Of a stretch of 64,000 nucleotides of DNA, positions 27,584 through 36,678 are shown one piece after another (position 1 is the first letter of the stretch; each line of letters opens with the position of its first letter). This stretch comes from Psychromonas sp. 14N.309.X.WAT.B.A12 (GTDB lineage Bacteria; Pseudomonadota; Gammaproteobacteria; Enterobacterales; Psychromonadaceae), in NCBI RefSeq assembly GCF_030397575.1, contig NZ_JAPNXS010000015.1, positions 1 to 64,000 of the forward strand, in the 5' to 3' direction. The position numbers and the translations under genes were made by a program. Under the pieces are notes generated by a model that had not been told where the DNA came from, searched no databases, and saw only the letters and a program-made list of their open reading frames with translations.

Positions 27584-28342
27584 TTAATAAAGTTGCTGCT
27601 CTATACGGGCAGTAAAGGATTGAATTTTTTGCGCTAAAGTTGGGTAGCTTATTTGCTTCATTTTTGGTGTTAATGAAGAGATACTAATGGCATATACAGG
27701 CGTGTTGAACTTATCAAAGATAGGCACTGCAACGCAGGAGATACCCGCTTCATTTTCTTCATCATCAATGGCATAACCTAATGCTTTAACTTTATCTAAC
27801 GCCTCAAAAAACAGGTCTTTTTCTAAGATAGTATTCTCTGTTAATGCTTTCATAGTGCTCGCATTACGTTGCCAATATGCTTCCCTTACCATGTCAGAAC
27901 TAAAGGCTAAGTAGCACTTCCCTGCCGCAGAGCAATACATTGGTGAATGTAATCCAACGTAGGTTCTGGTTCTGAAAGAGGCATTTTCTGGTTCAAATTT
28001 ATCTTTAAAAACAATATTGTCAGCATCAAAAGAGAGGAAGTTAACGGTTTCATTAACCTCACCTAACAACTCAGATAAATAGGGTTTCACTATCCCTGTG
28101 ACATCTGAATTCATCGCCGAATGACCAAGGTGAACTAACTTCATGGTTAATCGATACTCTTTACCTGAACTAAGTTGAGCAACATATCCTGCTTCTTCAA
28201 AGGTCGCTAATATGCGATGAGTAGAGGATTTGTTAAACCCAGTGCCTTCTGCAATATTTTGCAAAGAAGTGCCATTTGGAAACTGCCCTAAAAACTCTAA
28301 AACGACTAATGCTTTTGATAAGGATTTAATTTGCTCGCTCAT
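27584..28342 (-). CDS. yiaJ: IclR-family regulator, YiaJ-like
   Basis: A 252-residue regulator with an N-terminal winged helix (SLSKALVVLEFLGQFPNGTSLQNIAEGTGF, NKSSTHRILATFEEAGYV). The IclR effector domain follows (MYCSAAGKCYLAFSS, AGISCVAVPIF). E. coli YiaJ represses the yiaKLMNO-lyxK-sgbHUE operon. Here the gene lies inside the corresponding operon, 4 bases after sgbH and just before sgbU, so the regulator would be autoregulated with its targets. The ATG at 28342 fits the family start; a longer reading adds 12 residues. The symbol is an inference from context. Confidence 0.85.
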   Translation of the reverse strand: MSEQIKSLSKALVVLEFLGQFPNGTSLQNIAEGTGFNKSSTHRILATFEEAGYVAQLSSGKEYRLTMKLVHLGHSAMNSDVTGIVKPYLSELLGEVNETVNFLSFDADNIVFKDKFEPENASFRTRTYVGLHSPMYCSAAGKCYLAFSSDMVREAYWQRNASTMKALTENTILEKDLFFEALDKVKALGYAIDDEENEAGISCVAVPIFDKFNTPVYAISISSLTPKMKQISYPTLAQKIQSFTARIEQQLY

Positions 28343-28346
28343 ACGC

Positions 28347-28994
28347 TTACGCCCAATATTTAGTGATTTGACGTGCAAATTGCCCAGCTATTTCAACACC
28401 GTTCTCACCTGCTAAGGCGCGCCCTGCAATAAAGGCTTTTACCGATATTTCCTGAAATAGATGTACATCTTCTGGCACAATGCCACCTGTAATAGACAGC
28501 TCGATTCCGAGGTCTGATAGGCTTTGCATTTTTTTCAAGTCGGCTTCCGTCCAATTTACGCCTGCCAACTCAGCATCACGAGAACGATGGTAGATAGCTT
28601 GTGTGATCCCCATCTCGACCCAATCTTTAGCATCATCTAGTGTCCAATGACCATATAATTCAATTTGTACTTCACCATTAAACTGATCGGTGACTTTTTT
28701 AGCTGAGCGAATGGTTTCTATGTGTGCAGCTGCACTCACTGTCACCCAATTTGCACCCGCTTGCATTGCCAACTTCGCTAAAATCGCACTGGCATCAGTG
28801 ATTTTCATATCACATACAATAATATGCTCAGGGTATTTATTACGTAATGCTTGAACACTTTCCACACCATGTGCAAAAGCTAAAATAGTGCCCACTTCAA
28901 TGACATCTAAATGGGCTGCGACATCTTCAACTGATGCTAAGGCAACTTCTAACTCTGTTGCATCTAATGCCATTTGTAATAAGGGTTTAGTCAT
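28347..28994 (-). CDS. sgbH: 3-keto-L-gulonate-6-phosphate decarboxylase
   Basis: Decarboxylates 3-keto-L-gulonate-6-P to L-xylulose-5-P. The 215-residue barrel belongs to the OMP decarboxylase suprafamily. It shows LDVIEVGTILAFAHG, the catalytic IIVCDMKITDASAIL (Asp-x-Lys-x-x-Asp) and IELYGHWTLDDAKDW, with a phosphate site at LSITGGIVPED and AFIAGRAL. ATG at 28994 has GAGGAG 7 bases upstream and overlaps the lyxK stop by 8 bases. UlaD and SgbH are paralogues with the same activity; SgbH is used because lyxK is adjacent. Confidence 0.94.
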   Translation of the reverse strand: MTKPLLQMALDATELEVALASVEDVAAHLDVIEVGTILAFAHGVESVQALRNKYPEHIIVCDMKITDASAILAKLAMQAGANWVTVSAAAHIETIRSAKKVTDQFNGEVQIELYGHWTLDDAKDWVEMGITQAIYHRSRDAELAGVNWTEADLKKMQSLSDLGIELSITGGIVPEDVHLFQEISVKAFIAGRALAGENGVEIAGQFARQITKYWA

Positions 28995-30480
28995 TAATTT
29001 GCTCCTCAAACGTTTTAAATAGGCCTACTAATGTTTGATAATTTTCGAATTTTTTCTGTAAAGCCTGATAATTTTTTGGATTGGGATTAATGTGCTTGGT
29101 ATCGGTAATAATATTATCCATACACTCACGGCTAGATGAATATTCACCCGCGCCTACCATGGCGACAATGGCGGCCCCTAATGATCCTGTTTCATCGATA
29201 TCAGAGATTTCAACTTGCATCCCAGTTAAGTCAGCTAACATTTGCATCCAAGTGGAACAGGAAGCTGGGCCTCCAGTAACTTTGAGGGTATTGGCTTGTG
29301 GGAATCTTGCTCGCATTCTTTGTAAGTGGATATTGTGGCAAAAAATGATACCTTCCCAAATTGCTTGAATAATATGCGCTTTACTATGATGAGCTTGTAA
29401 TCCATAAAACCCAGACTTCAAGCCTAAGCCCTGATTAGAGCCATATAAAAAAGGTACAAAATAGACGCTACTTTCTGCTACTTCTAAACCAGCTACTAGC
29501 GCTTCATTTTCTTCATGTTGTAACTCACCATCTGCATTTAAATATTCAGCAAACCACTCGTAATTACCCGCAGAAGTTGGGCTTGCTTCATGAATAATAT
29601 ATTCACCTTCAATGGCATAATGGCCATACACAAAATTATGCTCAGCTTGTGTAATTTGTTTAGTGATGCCTGAGGTGACCGCCCAGGTTCCCATTACATA
29701 ATTCAGTGACTGCTCTTTTGCATCAATACCTGAACATAATGCGGTAGATACCACATCAAATAACCCTCCAAAAACAGGCGTTCCAAGTACTAACCCCGTT
29801 TCAGCTGCTACTTTTTCAGTGACTCTGCCGGCTAATTGGTCTGACTGAATTATCTTAGGTAAGGCATCCCACACTTCTTCGATATCAAACAGTTTCAGCA
29901 GACCCATGTCATAAGACCCAGTTTGAGCATTAAAGAAATTACTTTCTGACATGTTAGTAATTTCAGCGCCAACTTCCCCAGTAAAGCGATAGCGAAGATA
30001 ATCATGCGCCATCATGATACTACCGATATTTGAATACACTTCTGGCTGGTTTTGTTTTATCCAATTAATGATTGAAACAGGATGCCCCGTCCATAAGGTT
30101 TGCAGGGTCTTAGGGTAGATTTTTTCCGGTAAACCTAATGCTAACCATTCCTTAACAATGCTCAGTGAACGTGAATCGGAAGACATAATTCCATGTCCTA
30201 AATTCTCTCCCTGTTTATCTAATAAATAGACACCCTTTCCCTGTGCGGAAATGCTGATGCCTTGAATATGTATAGCATTAACTCTTGTTATCCTTAACAG
30301 ATCTTTAATCACCACTACTGCATCTTGCCACAGTGCATCTAAGTCTCTTTCCACCCAACCTTGCTGTTCATTAATCACACTCGCAGAGGTTCTGCTCAAG
30401 CCGATTTGAATACCTTTATTATCGTAAAGAGCAGCCTTCATAAACGTGCCGCCTGAATCTAATCCTATGTAATAATTCAT
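28987..30480 (-). CDS. lyxK: L-xylulose/3-keto-L-gulonate kinase (FGGY family)
   Basis: Phosphorylates 3-keto-L-gulonate (and L-xylulose) with ATP. The 497-residue protein is collinear with E. coli LyxK: YYIGLDSGGTFMKAALYD at the start, QGWVERDLDALW, GISISAQGKGVYLLD, TLWTGHPVSI, VFGGLFDVVSTALCSGID, VMGTWAVTSGIT and LKVTGGPASCSTWMQMLADLTG. The FGGY nucleotide and sugar sites therefore look complete. It overlaps yiaL by 4 bases and sgbH by 8. Position in the operon agrees with its role after reduction by DlgD. Confidence 0.95.
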   Translation of the reverse strand: MNYYIGLDSGGTFMKAALYDNKGIQIGLSRTSASVINEQQGWVERDLDALWQDAVVVIKDLLRITRVNAIHIQGISISAQGKGVYLLDKQGENLGHGIMSSDSRSLSIVKEWLALGLPEKIYPKTLQTLWTGHPVSIINWIKQNQPEVYSNIGSIMMAHDYLRYRFTGEVGAEITNMSESNFFNAQTGSYDMGLLKLFDIEEVWDALPKIIQSDQLAGRVTEKVAAETGLVLGTPVFGGLFDVVSTALCSGIDAKEQSLNYVMGTWAVTSGITKQITQAEHNFVYGHYAIEGEYIIHEASPTSAGNYEWFAEYLNADGELQHEENEALVAGLEVAESSVYFVPFLYGSNQGLGLKSGFYGLQAHHSKAHIIQAIWEGIIFCHNIHLQRMRARFPQANTLKVTGGPASCSTWMQMLADLTGMQVEISDIDETGSLGAAIVAMVGAGEYSSSRECMDNIITDTKHINPNPKNYQALQKKFENYQTLVGLFKTFEEQIND

Positions 30481-30968
30481 GATGTTATTTCCAATAAATC
30501 GTTATGAATTTTAACCACCAGCTTACGTACCGTTTGCTGATCGCCATCTTGGATATTGGTGATATGCACAGTGTTAGGAGTAAATAGATAAAAACAGCCA
30601 GGTATTGCTTTAATGTAATTTAAATCAATACCTTGATACTCATAAAATAGAATATCTCGAGTCTCATTATAGGCTTCATGGACTTGATGTTCGCCACTAT
30701 CCAAGGACCAAGCCATTGTCTCTTGACCAGCTAAAACGATCTGTAAATCAGAATGATATTGATGCACTTCTGGTTTAAAATCAGCCAGTGGTGATTTGTT
30801 GTACTCTAAAATAACAAACCACACTTTATTACTATCTAAGTTGCTGAAATGATGTCGCCCCAGTGCTAACGCATGTAAATCTAATTGCTCGAGTTCAGTT
30901 AAAATTTTGCCAACAATAGAAGGGTAGCTAGCAGTGATCTTATTTTGTTTAATATGTCCAATTAGCAT
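30477..30968 (-). CDS. yiaL: YhcH/YjgK/YiaL family protein
   Basis: A 163-residue cupin-like protein of the YhcH/YjgK/YiaL family (DUF386), found in sugar-acid operons such as E. coli yia. Family landmarks are VWFVILEYNKSPLADFKPEVHQYHSDLQIVLAG and FYLFTPNTVHITNI, with conserved histidines and glutamates that could bind a metal. The activity is not established; an anomerase or isomerase role has been suggested. ATG at 30968 has GGGAG 5 bases upstream, and the stop overlaps lyxK (ATGA). Confidence 0.88.
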   Translation of the reverse strand: MLIGHIKQNKITASYPSIVGKILTELEQLDLHALALGRHHFSNLDSNKVWFVILEYNKSPLADFKPEVHQYHSDLQIVLAGQETMAWSLDSGEHQVHEAYNETRDILFYEYQGIDLNYIKAIPGCFYLFTPNTVHITNIQDGDQQTVRKLVVKIHNDLLEITS

Positions 30969-30977
30969 CACTACTCC

Positions 30978-31790
30978 CTATGAAAATGTACTTAATAACA
31001 AGTCTGCTAACGCATCCTGATCATCATTGTCTGCGGTAATCAATTGCGCATGTTGCTGTACTTCCGGCTCTGCATTTCCCATAGCAACACCTAAGCCAGC
31101 TAGCTTTAGCATGGAGATATCATTATGATTATCACCAACGGCCACCATTGCTTTAACATCGATTTTTAAGTCAGCTGCATAGCGTGAGAGCGCATTGCCT
31201 TTGCTATTACCTTTATTGGCAAAGTCGAATCTATCTACCCAGGATTGCTCACCATTAAAGTGCGCTTGTACTAACTCTGTCTGTAAAAAATTTTCCAAGT
31301 CATTACCTTCAACAACAAACTTCCAGATATATTCAGCATCTTTCAGTGCATCAATAAAACTATCCACTTTAACGATGCTAGGTCGGTCTTCAACTGGGTA
31401 GCTATTAGCCCATTCCAATAGTTTTTCCATATACATAACAGGCTGTTGTCTCGAATACAGCATAGAGTCACGGCTATACATTACTAACTTCAACTTAAAT
31501 TGATCGGCTAACCTGATAAACTTCAACGCATTCGCTTTATCAATTGAGTTTTCACTCAACACTTGCTGTGCCTGATAGTCATAAATATAAGTACCGTTAC
31601 AGCAAATAATCGGAGTCGTTAACCCTAATTCTGCATGGTAAGGCTGTGCGGCAACATGATGACGCCCAGTAACAATCATCACATGATGGGTTTGCGAAAT
31701 GGTTTGAATCGCCTGCTTTAATCTCGGGTTAATCGTATGTGCTGAGTTTAAAACAGTGCCATCTAAATCCAGTGCTAATAGTTTATACAT
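30978..31790 (-). CDS. Cof-type HAD sugar phosphatase
   Basis: A 270-residue HAD-superfamily IIB phosphatase, YidA-like. It has motif I LALDLDGTVLNS, motif II MIVTGRH, a C2 cap in the middle and motif IV AVGDNHNDISMLKLAGLGVAMGNA. It lies between sgbE and yiaL. No counterpart exists in the E. coli yia operon. It may relieve accumulation of phosphorylated intermediates, which is inference from location. Confidence 0.88.
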   Translation of the reverse strand: MYKLLALDLDGTVLNSAHTINPRLKQAIQTISQTHHVMIVTGRHHVAAQPYHAELGLTTPIICCNGTYIYDYQAQQVLSENSIDKANALKFIRLADQFKLKLVMYSRDSMLYSRQQPVMYMEKLLEWANSYPVEDRPSIVKVDSFIDALKDAEYIWKFVVEGNDLENFLQTELVQAHFNGEQSWVDRFDFANKGNSKGNALSRYAADLKIDVKAMVAVGDNHNDISMLKLAGLGVAMGNAEPEVQQHAQLITADNDDQDALADLLLSTFS

Positions 31791-31802
31791 AGCAGTTAAC
31801 CT

Positions 31803-32501
31803 CTATTTCTGACCGTAATATGAGTTAGCGCCATGCTTACGAGAATAATGTTTATTTAATAAGGCAGGGTTAATCATAATATCTGCATTTAATACTCTAG
31901 TGCCCACTGCCATAGCTGATATCTCTTCTAATACAACGGCGTTATGTACTGCATCGAATGCATCTTTTCCCCATGAGAATGGTGCGTGGCCAGCGACGAT
32001 AACCCCTGGGATTGCATTAGGATCAAGTTCACGTCTAGCAAACTCTTCGATAATTACCGTGCCTGTATTCTTCTCGTACTCTTCGGCGATCTCTTGATCA
32101 CTTAATTGTCGAGTACAAGGTACATTGCCATAGAAGTAATCCGCGTGGGTGGTACCTAATGCAGGGATATCGATTCCAGCTTGTGCCCAGATAGTGGCAT
32201 TTCTAGAATGGGTATGAACAATGCCACCAACCTCGGGAAAGGCTTTGTAAAGTTCGATATGTGTTGCCGTATCACTCGATGGATTAAGCTCACCTTCAAG
32301 ACGATTACCTTCCAGGTCAATAATCACGATATGCTCTTCGGCTATTACATCGTATTCCACGCCTGAAGGTTTAATTGCGATAACGCCATTTTCTCTATCA
32401 ATTTCAGACACATTACCCCAAGTAAAGGTCACTAATCCGTATTTAGGAAGTTGTAAATTAGCGTCTAAAACGCGTTTTTTTAATGCTTTAAATTGACTCA
32501 T
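31803..32501 (-). CDS. sgbE: L-ribulose-5-phosphate 4-epimerase
   Basis: Converts L-ribulose-5-P to D-xylulose-5-P, the last step before the pentose phosphate pathway. The 232-residue protein is of class II aldolase fold. It carries the zinc histidines in [18 protein letters not shown] and [21 protein letters not shown], the phosphate loop [14 protein letters not shown] and KPSGVEYD. It is the length of AraD, UlaF and SgbE, which share the reaction; context favours the sgbE name. A stable hairpin separates it from yiaO. Confidence 0.94.
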   Translation of the reverse strand: MSQFKALKKRVLDANLQLPKYGLVTFTWGNVSEIDRENGVIAIKPSGVEYDVIAEEHIVIIDLEGNRLEGELNPSSDTATHIELYKAFPEVGGIVHTHSRNATIWAQAGIDIPALGTTHADYFYGNVPCTRQLSDQEIAEEYEKNTGTVIIEEFARRELDPNAIPGVIVAGHAPFSWGKDAFDAVHNAVVLEEISAMAVGTRVLNADIMINPALLNKHYSRKHGANSYYGQK

Positions 32502-32540
32502 GTCTATTGCCTCTATTTAACACTAACAGACCAAATAATC

Positions 32541-32567
32541 GTGCCTAACAAGCAACTTGTTAGGCAC
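32541..32567 (-). promoter_or_regulatory. Stable hairpin between yiaO and sgbE
   Basis: A perfect 12-base inverted repeat (GTGCCTAACAAG / CTTGTTAGGCAC) with a 3-base loop lies 7 bases after the yiaO stop. There is no T-run. Such structures after binding-protein genes often protect the upstream mRNA and raise binding protein output, so this is more likely an RNA stability element than a full terminator. Confidence 0.65.
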
Positions 32568-32574
32568 CAACCAC

Positions 32575-33549
32575 TTATTTTTCAGCAGCTTCTATTTTCT
32601 TAATCATTGAATCACCATTTTCTTCAATAAATGATGCCCATACTGGTTTAACTGCCTCTAAGAAGGCATCACTATCCACATCTCGGTTAACTTTCATGCC
32701 ATGAGACTCTAGTTCTGCAATCATTTCGTCTTCTTTAGCAATGCTTAGCTTTCTTTGCATATCAACGGCTTCTTTAGAAACATCCATAATGACTTTTTGG
32801 TTTTCAGCACTTAGCTTATTGAATTTTTTAAGATTCATAGTTAGTACTAAAGGTGAGTAAGCATGCTGTGTCAGACTTAAGTATTTTTGTACTTCGTAAA
32901 ATTTGAATGACAGCGTTACACCAATAGGATGATCTTGTGCATCAACAACACCTGTTTCTAATGCACTGTAAAGTTCAGCTACAGGAATTTGCTGAGGATT
33001 TGCTTTAAGTTCATTAAACATATCGTTTAGTGCTTTAGAACTATTCACCCTCATTTGTAACCCAACTAGGTCTTTTGGGGTGTGAATTGGTTGGCGATTA
33101 TTGGTCACATTACGGTAACCACTTTCAGGGTAACCTAAACCTTTCACGCCTAATTTTTCCATTGACGTTAGGACCTCTTTACCAGGGCCACCATCCAACA
33201 CTTTATAAGCCGTTTCACGGTTAGGGAACATAAACGGTAGTGTGAATGCTGCTGATTCAGGTAAAAAACCGGAATAGTTGTTAACACCGACCATAGAGAA
33301 ATCTAGGATTCCAGAGCGCGTTCCATCAATCATTTGTTTGTCATTACCTAGTTGACCTTGTGGGAAGATATTAATTTTAATATCACCATTAGTGCGCGCT
33401 TCTACCTCTTTTTTAAAGAATAATGACATCGTTTGTTGTAAGTCTGATTCAGGGGCTGCATGCGCAAGCTTTAATGTGGTTTGTGCACTTACCGATGAAC
33501 AAAAAGCAATCGTTGATGCAATCCCTACCATTTTAAAAAAGTTTTTCAT
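32575..33549 (-). CDS. yiaO: TRAP transporter solute-binding protein
   Basis: A 324-residue DctP-family periplasmic protein with signal peptide MKNFFKMVGIASTIAFCSSVSAQ. It carries TTLKLAHAAPESDLQQTMSLFF, IFPQGQLGNDKQMIDGTRSG and LVGLQMRVNSSKALNDMF, including the arginine that contacts a carboxylate ligand, then VVDAQDHPIG. In E. coli YiaO binds 2,3-diketo-L-gulonate for the YiaMN channel. The neighbouring dlgD and lyxK support the same ligand here. Confidence 0.92.
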   Translation of the reverse strand: MKNFFKMVGIASTIAFCSSVSAQTTLKLAHAAPESDLQQTMSLFFKKEVEARTNGDIKINIFPQGQLGNDKQMIDGTRSGILDFSMVGVNNYSGFLPESAAFTLPFMFPNRETAYKVLDGGPGKEVLTSMEKLGVKGLGYPESGYRNVTNNRQPIHTPKDLVGLQMRVNSSKALNDMFNELKANPQQIPVAELYSALETGVVDAQDHPIGVTLSFKFYEVQKYLSLTQHAYSPLVLTMNLKKFNKLSAENQKVIMDVSKEAVDMQRKLSIAKEDEMIAELESHGMKVNRDVDSDAFLEAVKPVWASFIEENGDSMIKKIEAAEK

Positions 33550-33569
33550 TTTCTTCTCCTTGAGTGTTT

Positions 33570-34850
33570 TTAACCAATAACAAAAGCCATTGGCACAGTG
33601 ATAATACTTGGGAATATTACGAATAAAGTTAATAGGGCCATATATGCAGCGATGAAAGGTAATACACCTTTTACCGATGTCGACATAGGGACTTTAGCAA
33701 CTCCACACACCACGTTTAACACGGTGCCGACGGGAGGAGTAATCAGGCCAATAGAACAATTAATAACAAACATCAGGCCGAAATAAGTGGTATCAATGCC
33801 AGCCATTTTTACAATTGGCATAAGTAGCGGTACTAAGATAAGAATGGTTGGGCTTAGATCCATCACCATACCTACACATAACACCAGTAACATGATCACA
33901 GCCATCAATAATCGAGGGCTATCAACTAGCGGCCCTAACATGCCCGCTAGTTGTTGAGGTAATTGAGCGACAGTGATTAACCAAGCAGCCACCATTGCAC
34001 AACCTACTAAGAACATCACCATAGCCGTTGAGCGGCCTGCACTAAGTAGTACTTTGTAGAAACCTTTTAGAGAGATTTCACGGTAGATAACCGTTGATAC
34101 AAAAATCGCATACACAGCAGCAACAACAGCGGCCTCTGTAGGAGTAAAGATACCAAAACGAATACCACCAATAATGATGATTGGAAGGAACAGAGCCCAG
34201 ATGCCATCTTTTAATGCGGCACGCTTCTCAGCTTTACTTGCTCTTTCTTTAATTTCTAAATCTTCTTTTCTAACCAGTAGGCTCCATACCAGCATTAGGG
34301 TTAACCCCATTAATAAGCCAGGTACAATACCGCCTAAGAACAGATTTTTAATGGAAATACCACCTGCAACTCCCACTAGAATAAGTGGTAATGAAGGCGG
34401 AATAACCGGTGCAATAATGCCACCTGACGCTAACAACCCCATCGAAGATCCTTCAGGGTATTTAGCTGCTTTCATCATTGGGTATAAAATACTTACCAAT
34501 GCAGCCGCATCTGCAACAGCAGACCCCGATAAACCAGCAAGTAGCACTGAGGTTAAGATAGCTACGTACCCTAAACCACCCTTTCTATGTCCAACATAAG
34601 TGGTTGCGAGCCTTACTATTCTTTTAGATAAACCACCAGCCGACATCACTTCGCCTGCAACTAAAAAGAACGGAATAGCTAATAGAGTAAAGCTATCTAC
34701 GCCGTTAATCAGGCCCTGAGCAAGAATGTCTGCACTAAATAAATCCATATGAAACATCAGTGCTATCGATGACAATAACAAGGCAAATGCAACAGGTAGA
34801 CCTAATAGAATCGAGATAATTAATACTGATAAAAATATTGCTAAAACCAT
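33570..34850 (-). CDS. yiaN: TRAP transporter large permease
   Basis: A 426-residue DctM-family permease of about 12 hydrophobic helices. Family segments include LLAIPFFLVAGEVMSAGGLSKRIVRLA, GLSGSAVADAAALVSILYP, GGIIAPVIPPSLPLILVG and GLITPPVGTVLNVVCGV. It couples sodium flow to substrate entry. The stop is 21 bases before yiaO, and the start is 3 bases after the yiaM stop. Confidence 0.95.
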   Translation of the reverse strand: MVLAIFLSVLIISILLGLPVAFALLLSSIALMFHMDLFSADILAQGLINGVDSFTLLAIPFFLVAGEVMSAGGLSKRIVRLATTYVGHRKGGLGYVAILTSVLLAGLSGSAVADAAALVSILYPMMKAAKYPEGSSMGLLASGGIIAPVIPPSLPLILVGVAGGISIKNLFLGGIVPGLLMGLTLMLVWSLLVRKEDLEIKERASKAEKRAALKDGIWALFLPIIIIGGIRFGIFTPTEAAVVAAVYAIFVSTVIYREISLKGFYKVLLSAGRSTAMVMFLVGCAMVAAWLITVAQLPQQLAGMLGPLVDSPRLLMAVIMLLVLCVGMVMDLSPTILILVPLLMPIVKMAGIDTTYFGLMFVINCSIGLITPPVGTVLNVVCGVAKVPMSTSVKGVLPFIAAYMALLTLFVIFPSIITVPMAFVIG

Positions 34851-34853
34851 TAT

Positions 34854-35339
34854 TTATTCTCCACTATCTTGAAGGTCACTTAACCAATCTGGATTGATGA
34901 TACGAACCATTGCAATCAATCCCATTAACCCGCCAGATATAACACCAGCTAAGTAAAATAGAGCAGAAGGTAAGCCGGTAATTTGAGAGATGTCATTCCA
35001 GTTCGCCATCATTTGATTAAATGAACCTAGGTACAACATTCCCACTGCAACTAAAATAATTGCCCAACATAAACGTCTCAAGATAGGTACTAATTTAGGA
35101 AATAACTTTTCTGAAAACTCGGTCACAGCAAGGTGTTCACCGCGACGCAGTACGACTACTGCACCTAACATAACCACCCATACTAGACCTAAACGAGAAA
35201 GCTCGACCGAAGGACGTAGACCCGAGGAAAATCCATAACGTAAAACAACGTTAGTAAAAACCAGTACGATCATAAAAGACAAAATAGCTGCCATTAAAAT
35301 ATCGATACTATTCCAAATCCACTTAAGTGCGCTTCGCAT
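34854..35339 (-). CDS. yiaM: TRAP transporter small permease
   Basis: A 161-residue DctQ-family membrane protein with four hydrophobic helices. The family landmark is LSRLGLVWVVMLGAVVVLRRGEHLAVTEF. It pairs with YiaN and precedes it by 3 bases. Length is close to E. coli YiaM. Confidence 0.93.
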   Translation of the reverse strand: MRSALKWIWNSIDILMAAILSFMIVLVFTNVVLRYGFSSGLRPSVELSRLGLVWVVMLGAVVVLRRGEHLAVTEFSEKLFPKLVPILRRLCWAIILVAVGMLYLGSFNQMMANWNDISQITGLPSALFYLAGVISGGLMGLIAMVRIINPDWLSDLQDSGE

Positions 35340-35364
35340 AACATTCTCCTCACCTACATATCAA

Positions 35365-36366
35365 CTACAGTGCTGTGATTTGATTCCAGATTTCATCATG
35401 AATCTCAATACCGCCGGCTTGTTTATGCTTGGCAATGAAATTATCAATCTCTGAACCCGCAATCATCACTGAACCTGTTTCTGCAGGCTCTGATGCTAAA
35501 ACATAATCGCGGATACGTTTCATCTCAGCTGAGAATTGGTCTTTGTCCATAGTGCGACTTAAATCGATAGCGATTAAGAATTGAGAAACACCAAATTCTC
35601 CCCCCATATCATCAGTCAATGCAGGTACAGAGTTACCGCCAGTGATTGCCGTTAACATCATGTCTAACACAATAGACATTGATGACCCTTTCCAGAATCC
35701 CATTGGTAACAAGCGTTTGTTTTCCCATAACACATGTGGGTCACGAGTCAGTTCACCGTTATCATCAAAACCACCAACAACAGGCAGAGGTTTATCTGCT
35801 AATACAAAGTTTTGTAATTGACCATAAGAGAATTGACTCATAGAACAATCAACAACAACAGGTGGATCGCCCGCAATCGCCATAATAAGAGGGTTAGAAC
35901 CAACACGATGATCCTTACCACCCCAAGCAGGCATAACAGCAATCGAATTTGTCGATGCAATACCAGCAAAACCCTGTCTAGCCATTTTTAATACGTAAGC
36001 TCCGCCACGCATCCAATGGTTAGAGTTACGCATACCAACCATACCAATACCGTATTCACGGGCTAACTCCATTGCTCGCTCAGAACAAATCAAGCCATTT
36101 AAAACACCAGGCCCGAAGTTACAATCCCACTGCTCAAGCGCCCCCATGCTATTAACACACTTAGGTACTTCATTAAGTTTAATTTGCCCTTTATCTACCT
36201 GTTCAATAAAAACAGGGAAGCGATTAATGCCATGTGAATAAGTACCTTCATTTGCCATTTCTACAAAACCAGCGGCTAATTTAGATGCCATTTCACCATC
36301 CATTTTTCTCGCTAATAAAATGCGTTCGTACTCTGCTTGTAATCTTTCTATTGCTACTAATGCCAT
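35365..36366 (-). CDS. dlgD: 2,3-diketo-L-gulonate reductase
   Basis: Reduces 2,3-diketo-L-gulonate to 3-keto-L-gulonate with NADH (E. coli YiaK/DlgD). It has 333 residues, one more than YiaK. It belongs to the malate/L-lactate dehydrogenase family with its unusual NAD fold. Family motifs are NEGTYSHGINRF with the likely catalytic H45, GMRNSNHWMRGGAYV, IASTNSIAVMPAWGGKDHRVGSNPL and VLDMMLTAITGG. The ATG at 36366 is preceded by GGAGG 5 bases upstream. It is the first gene of the long catabolic operon, with a candidate IclR operator overlapping its leader. Confidence 0.94.
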   Translation of the reverse strand: MALVAIERLQAEYERILLARKMDGEMASKLAAGFVEMANEGTYSHGINRFPVFIEQVDKGQIKLNEVPKCVNSMGALEQWDCNFGPGVLNGLICSERAMELAREYGIGMVGMRNSNHWMRGGAYVLKMARQGFAGIASTNSIAVMPAWGGKDHRVGSNPLIMAIAGDPPVVVDCSMSQFSYGQLQNFVLADKPLPVVGGFDDNGELTRDPHVLWENKRLLPMGFWKGSSMSIVLDMMLTAITGGNSVPALTDDMGGEFGVSQFLIAIDLSRTMDKDQFSAEMKRIRDYVLASEPAETGSVMIAGSEIDNFIAKHKQAGGIEIHDEIWNQITAL

Positions 36367-36382
36367 TTCAGCCTCCAGTTTT

Positions 36383-36401
36383 AAATTCCACAATGCGAAA
36401 T
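36383..36401. promoter_or_regulatory. Candidate IclR operator before dlgD
   Basis: AAATTCCACAATGCGAAAT lies 17-35 bases before the dlgD ATG. It matches the site before the sugar ABC operon (22441-22459) at 16 of 19 positions. The position suits repression of the whole yia-type operon by the internal YiaJ-like protein. Confidence 0.6.
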
Positions 36402-36405
36402 ACAA

Positions 36406-36678
36406 GCTACCCTCAATTCCATTTTAGATCATCCAATAAAGAATAAATTTTAGACATTGAGCACAAATTGAGCTTTCTAGGTGTGATGTGTGAGACAAAA
36501 AGATTAATGATTTATGTCAATGTTTGCGGGTGATATTCAATCAGAAGAAGGTAAATCAAGAAGCTTGTTGAAGGCTAATATGATATATAAAAAATATTTT
36601 CCCTTAATGGGGAAGGTTATATTTCTTGCTTAAAACTTGGCTAATAATGAGCTAATTCTCAAAGTACTATAGGGTGGT
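36406..36678. other. Upstream region of the dlgD operon
   Basis: AT-rich sequence between dlgD and the lactonase remnant. It should contain the dlgD operon promoter on the minus strand. I see no gene or clear activator site. Confidence 0.4.
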
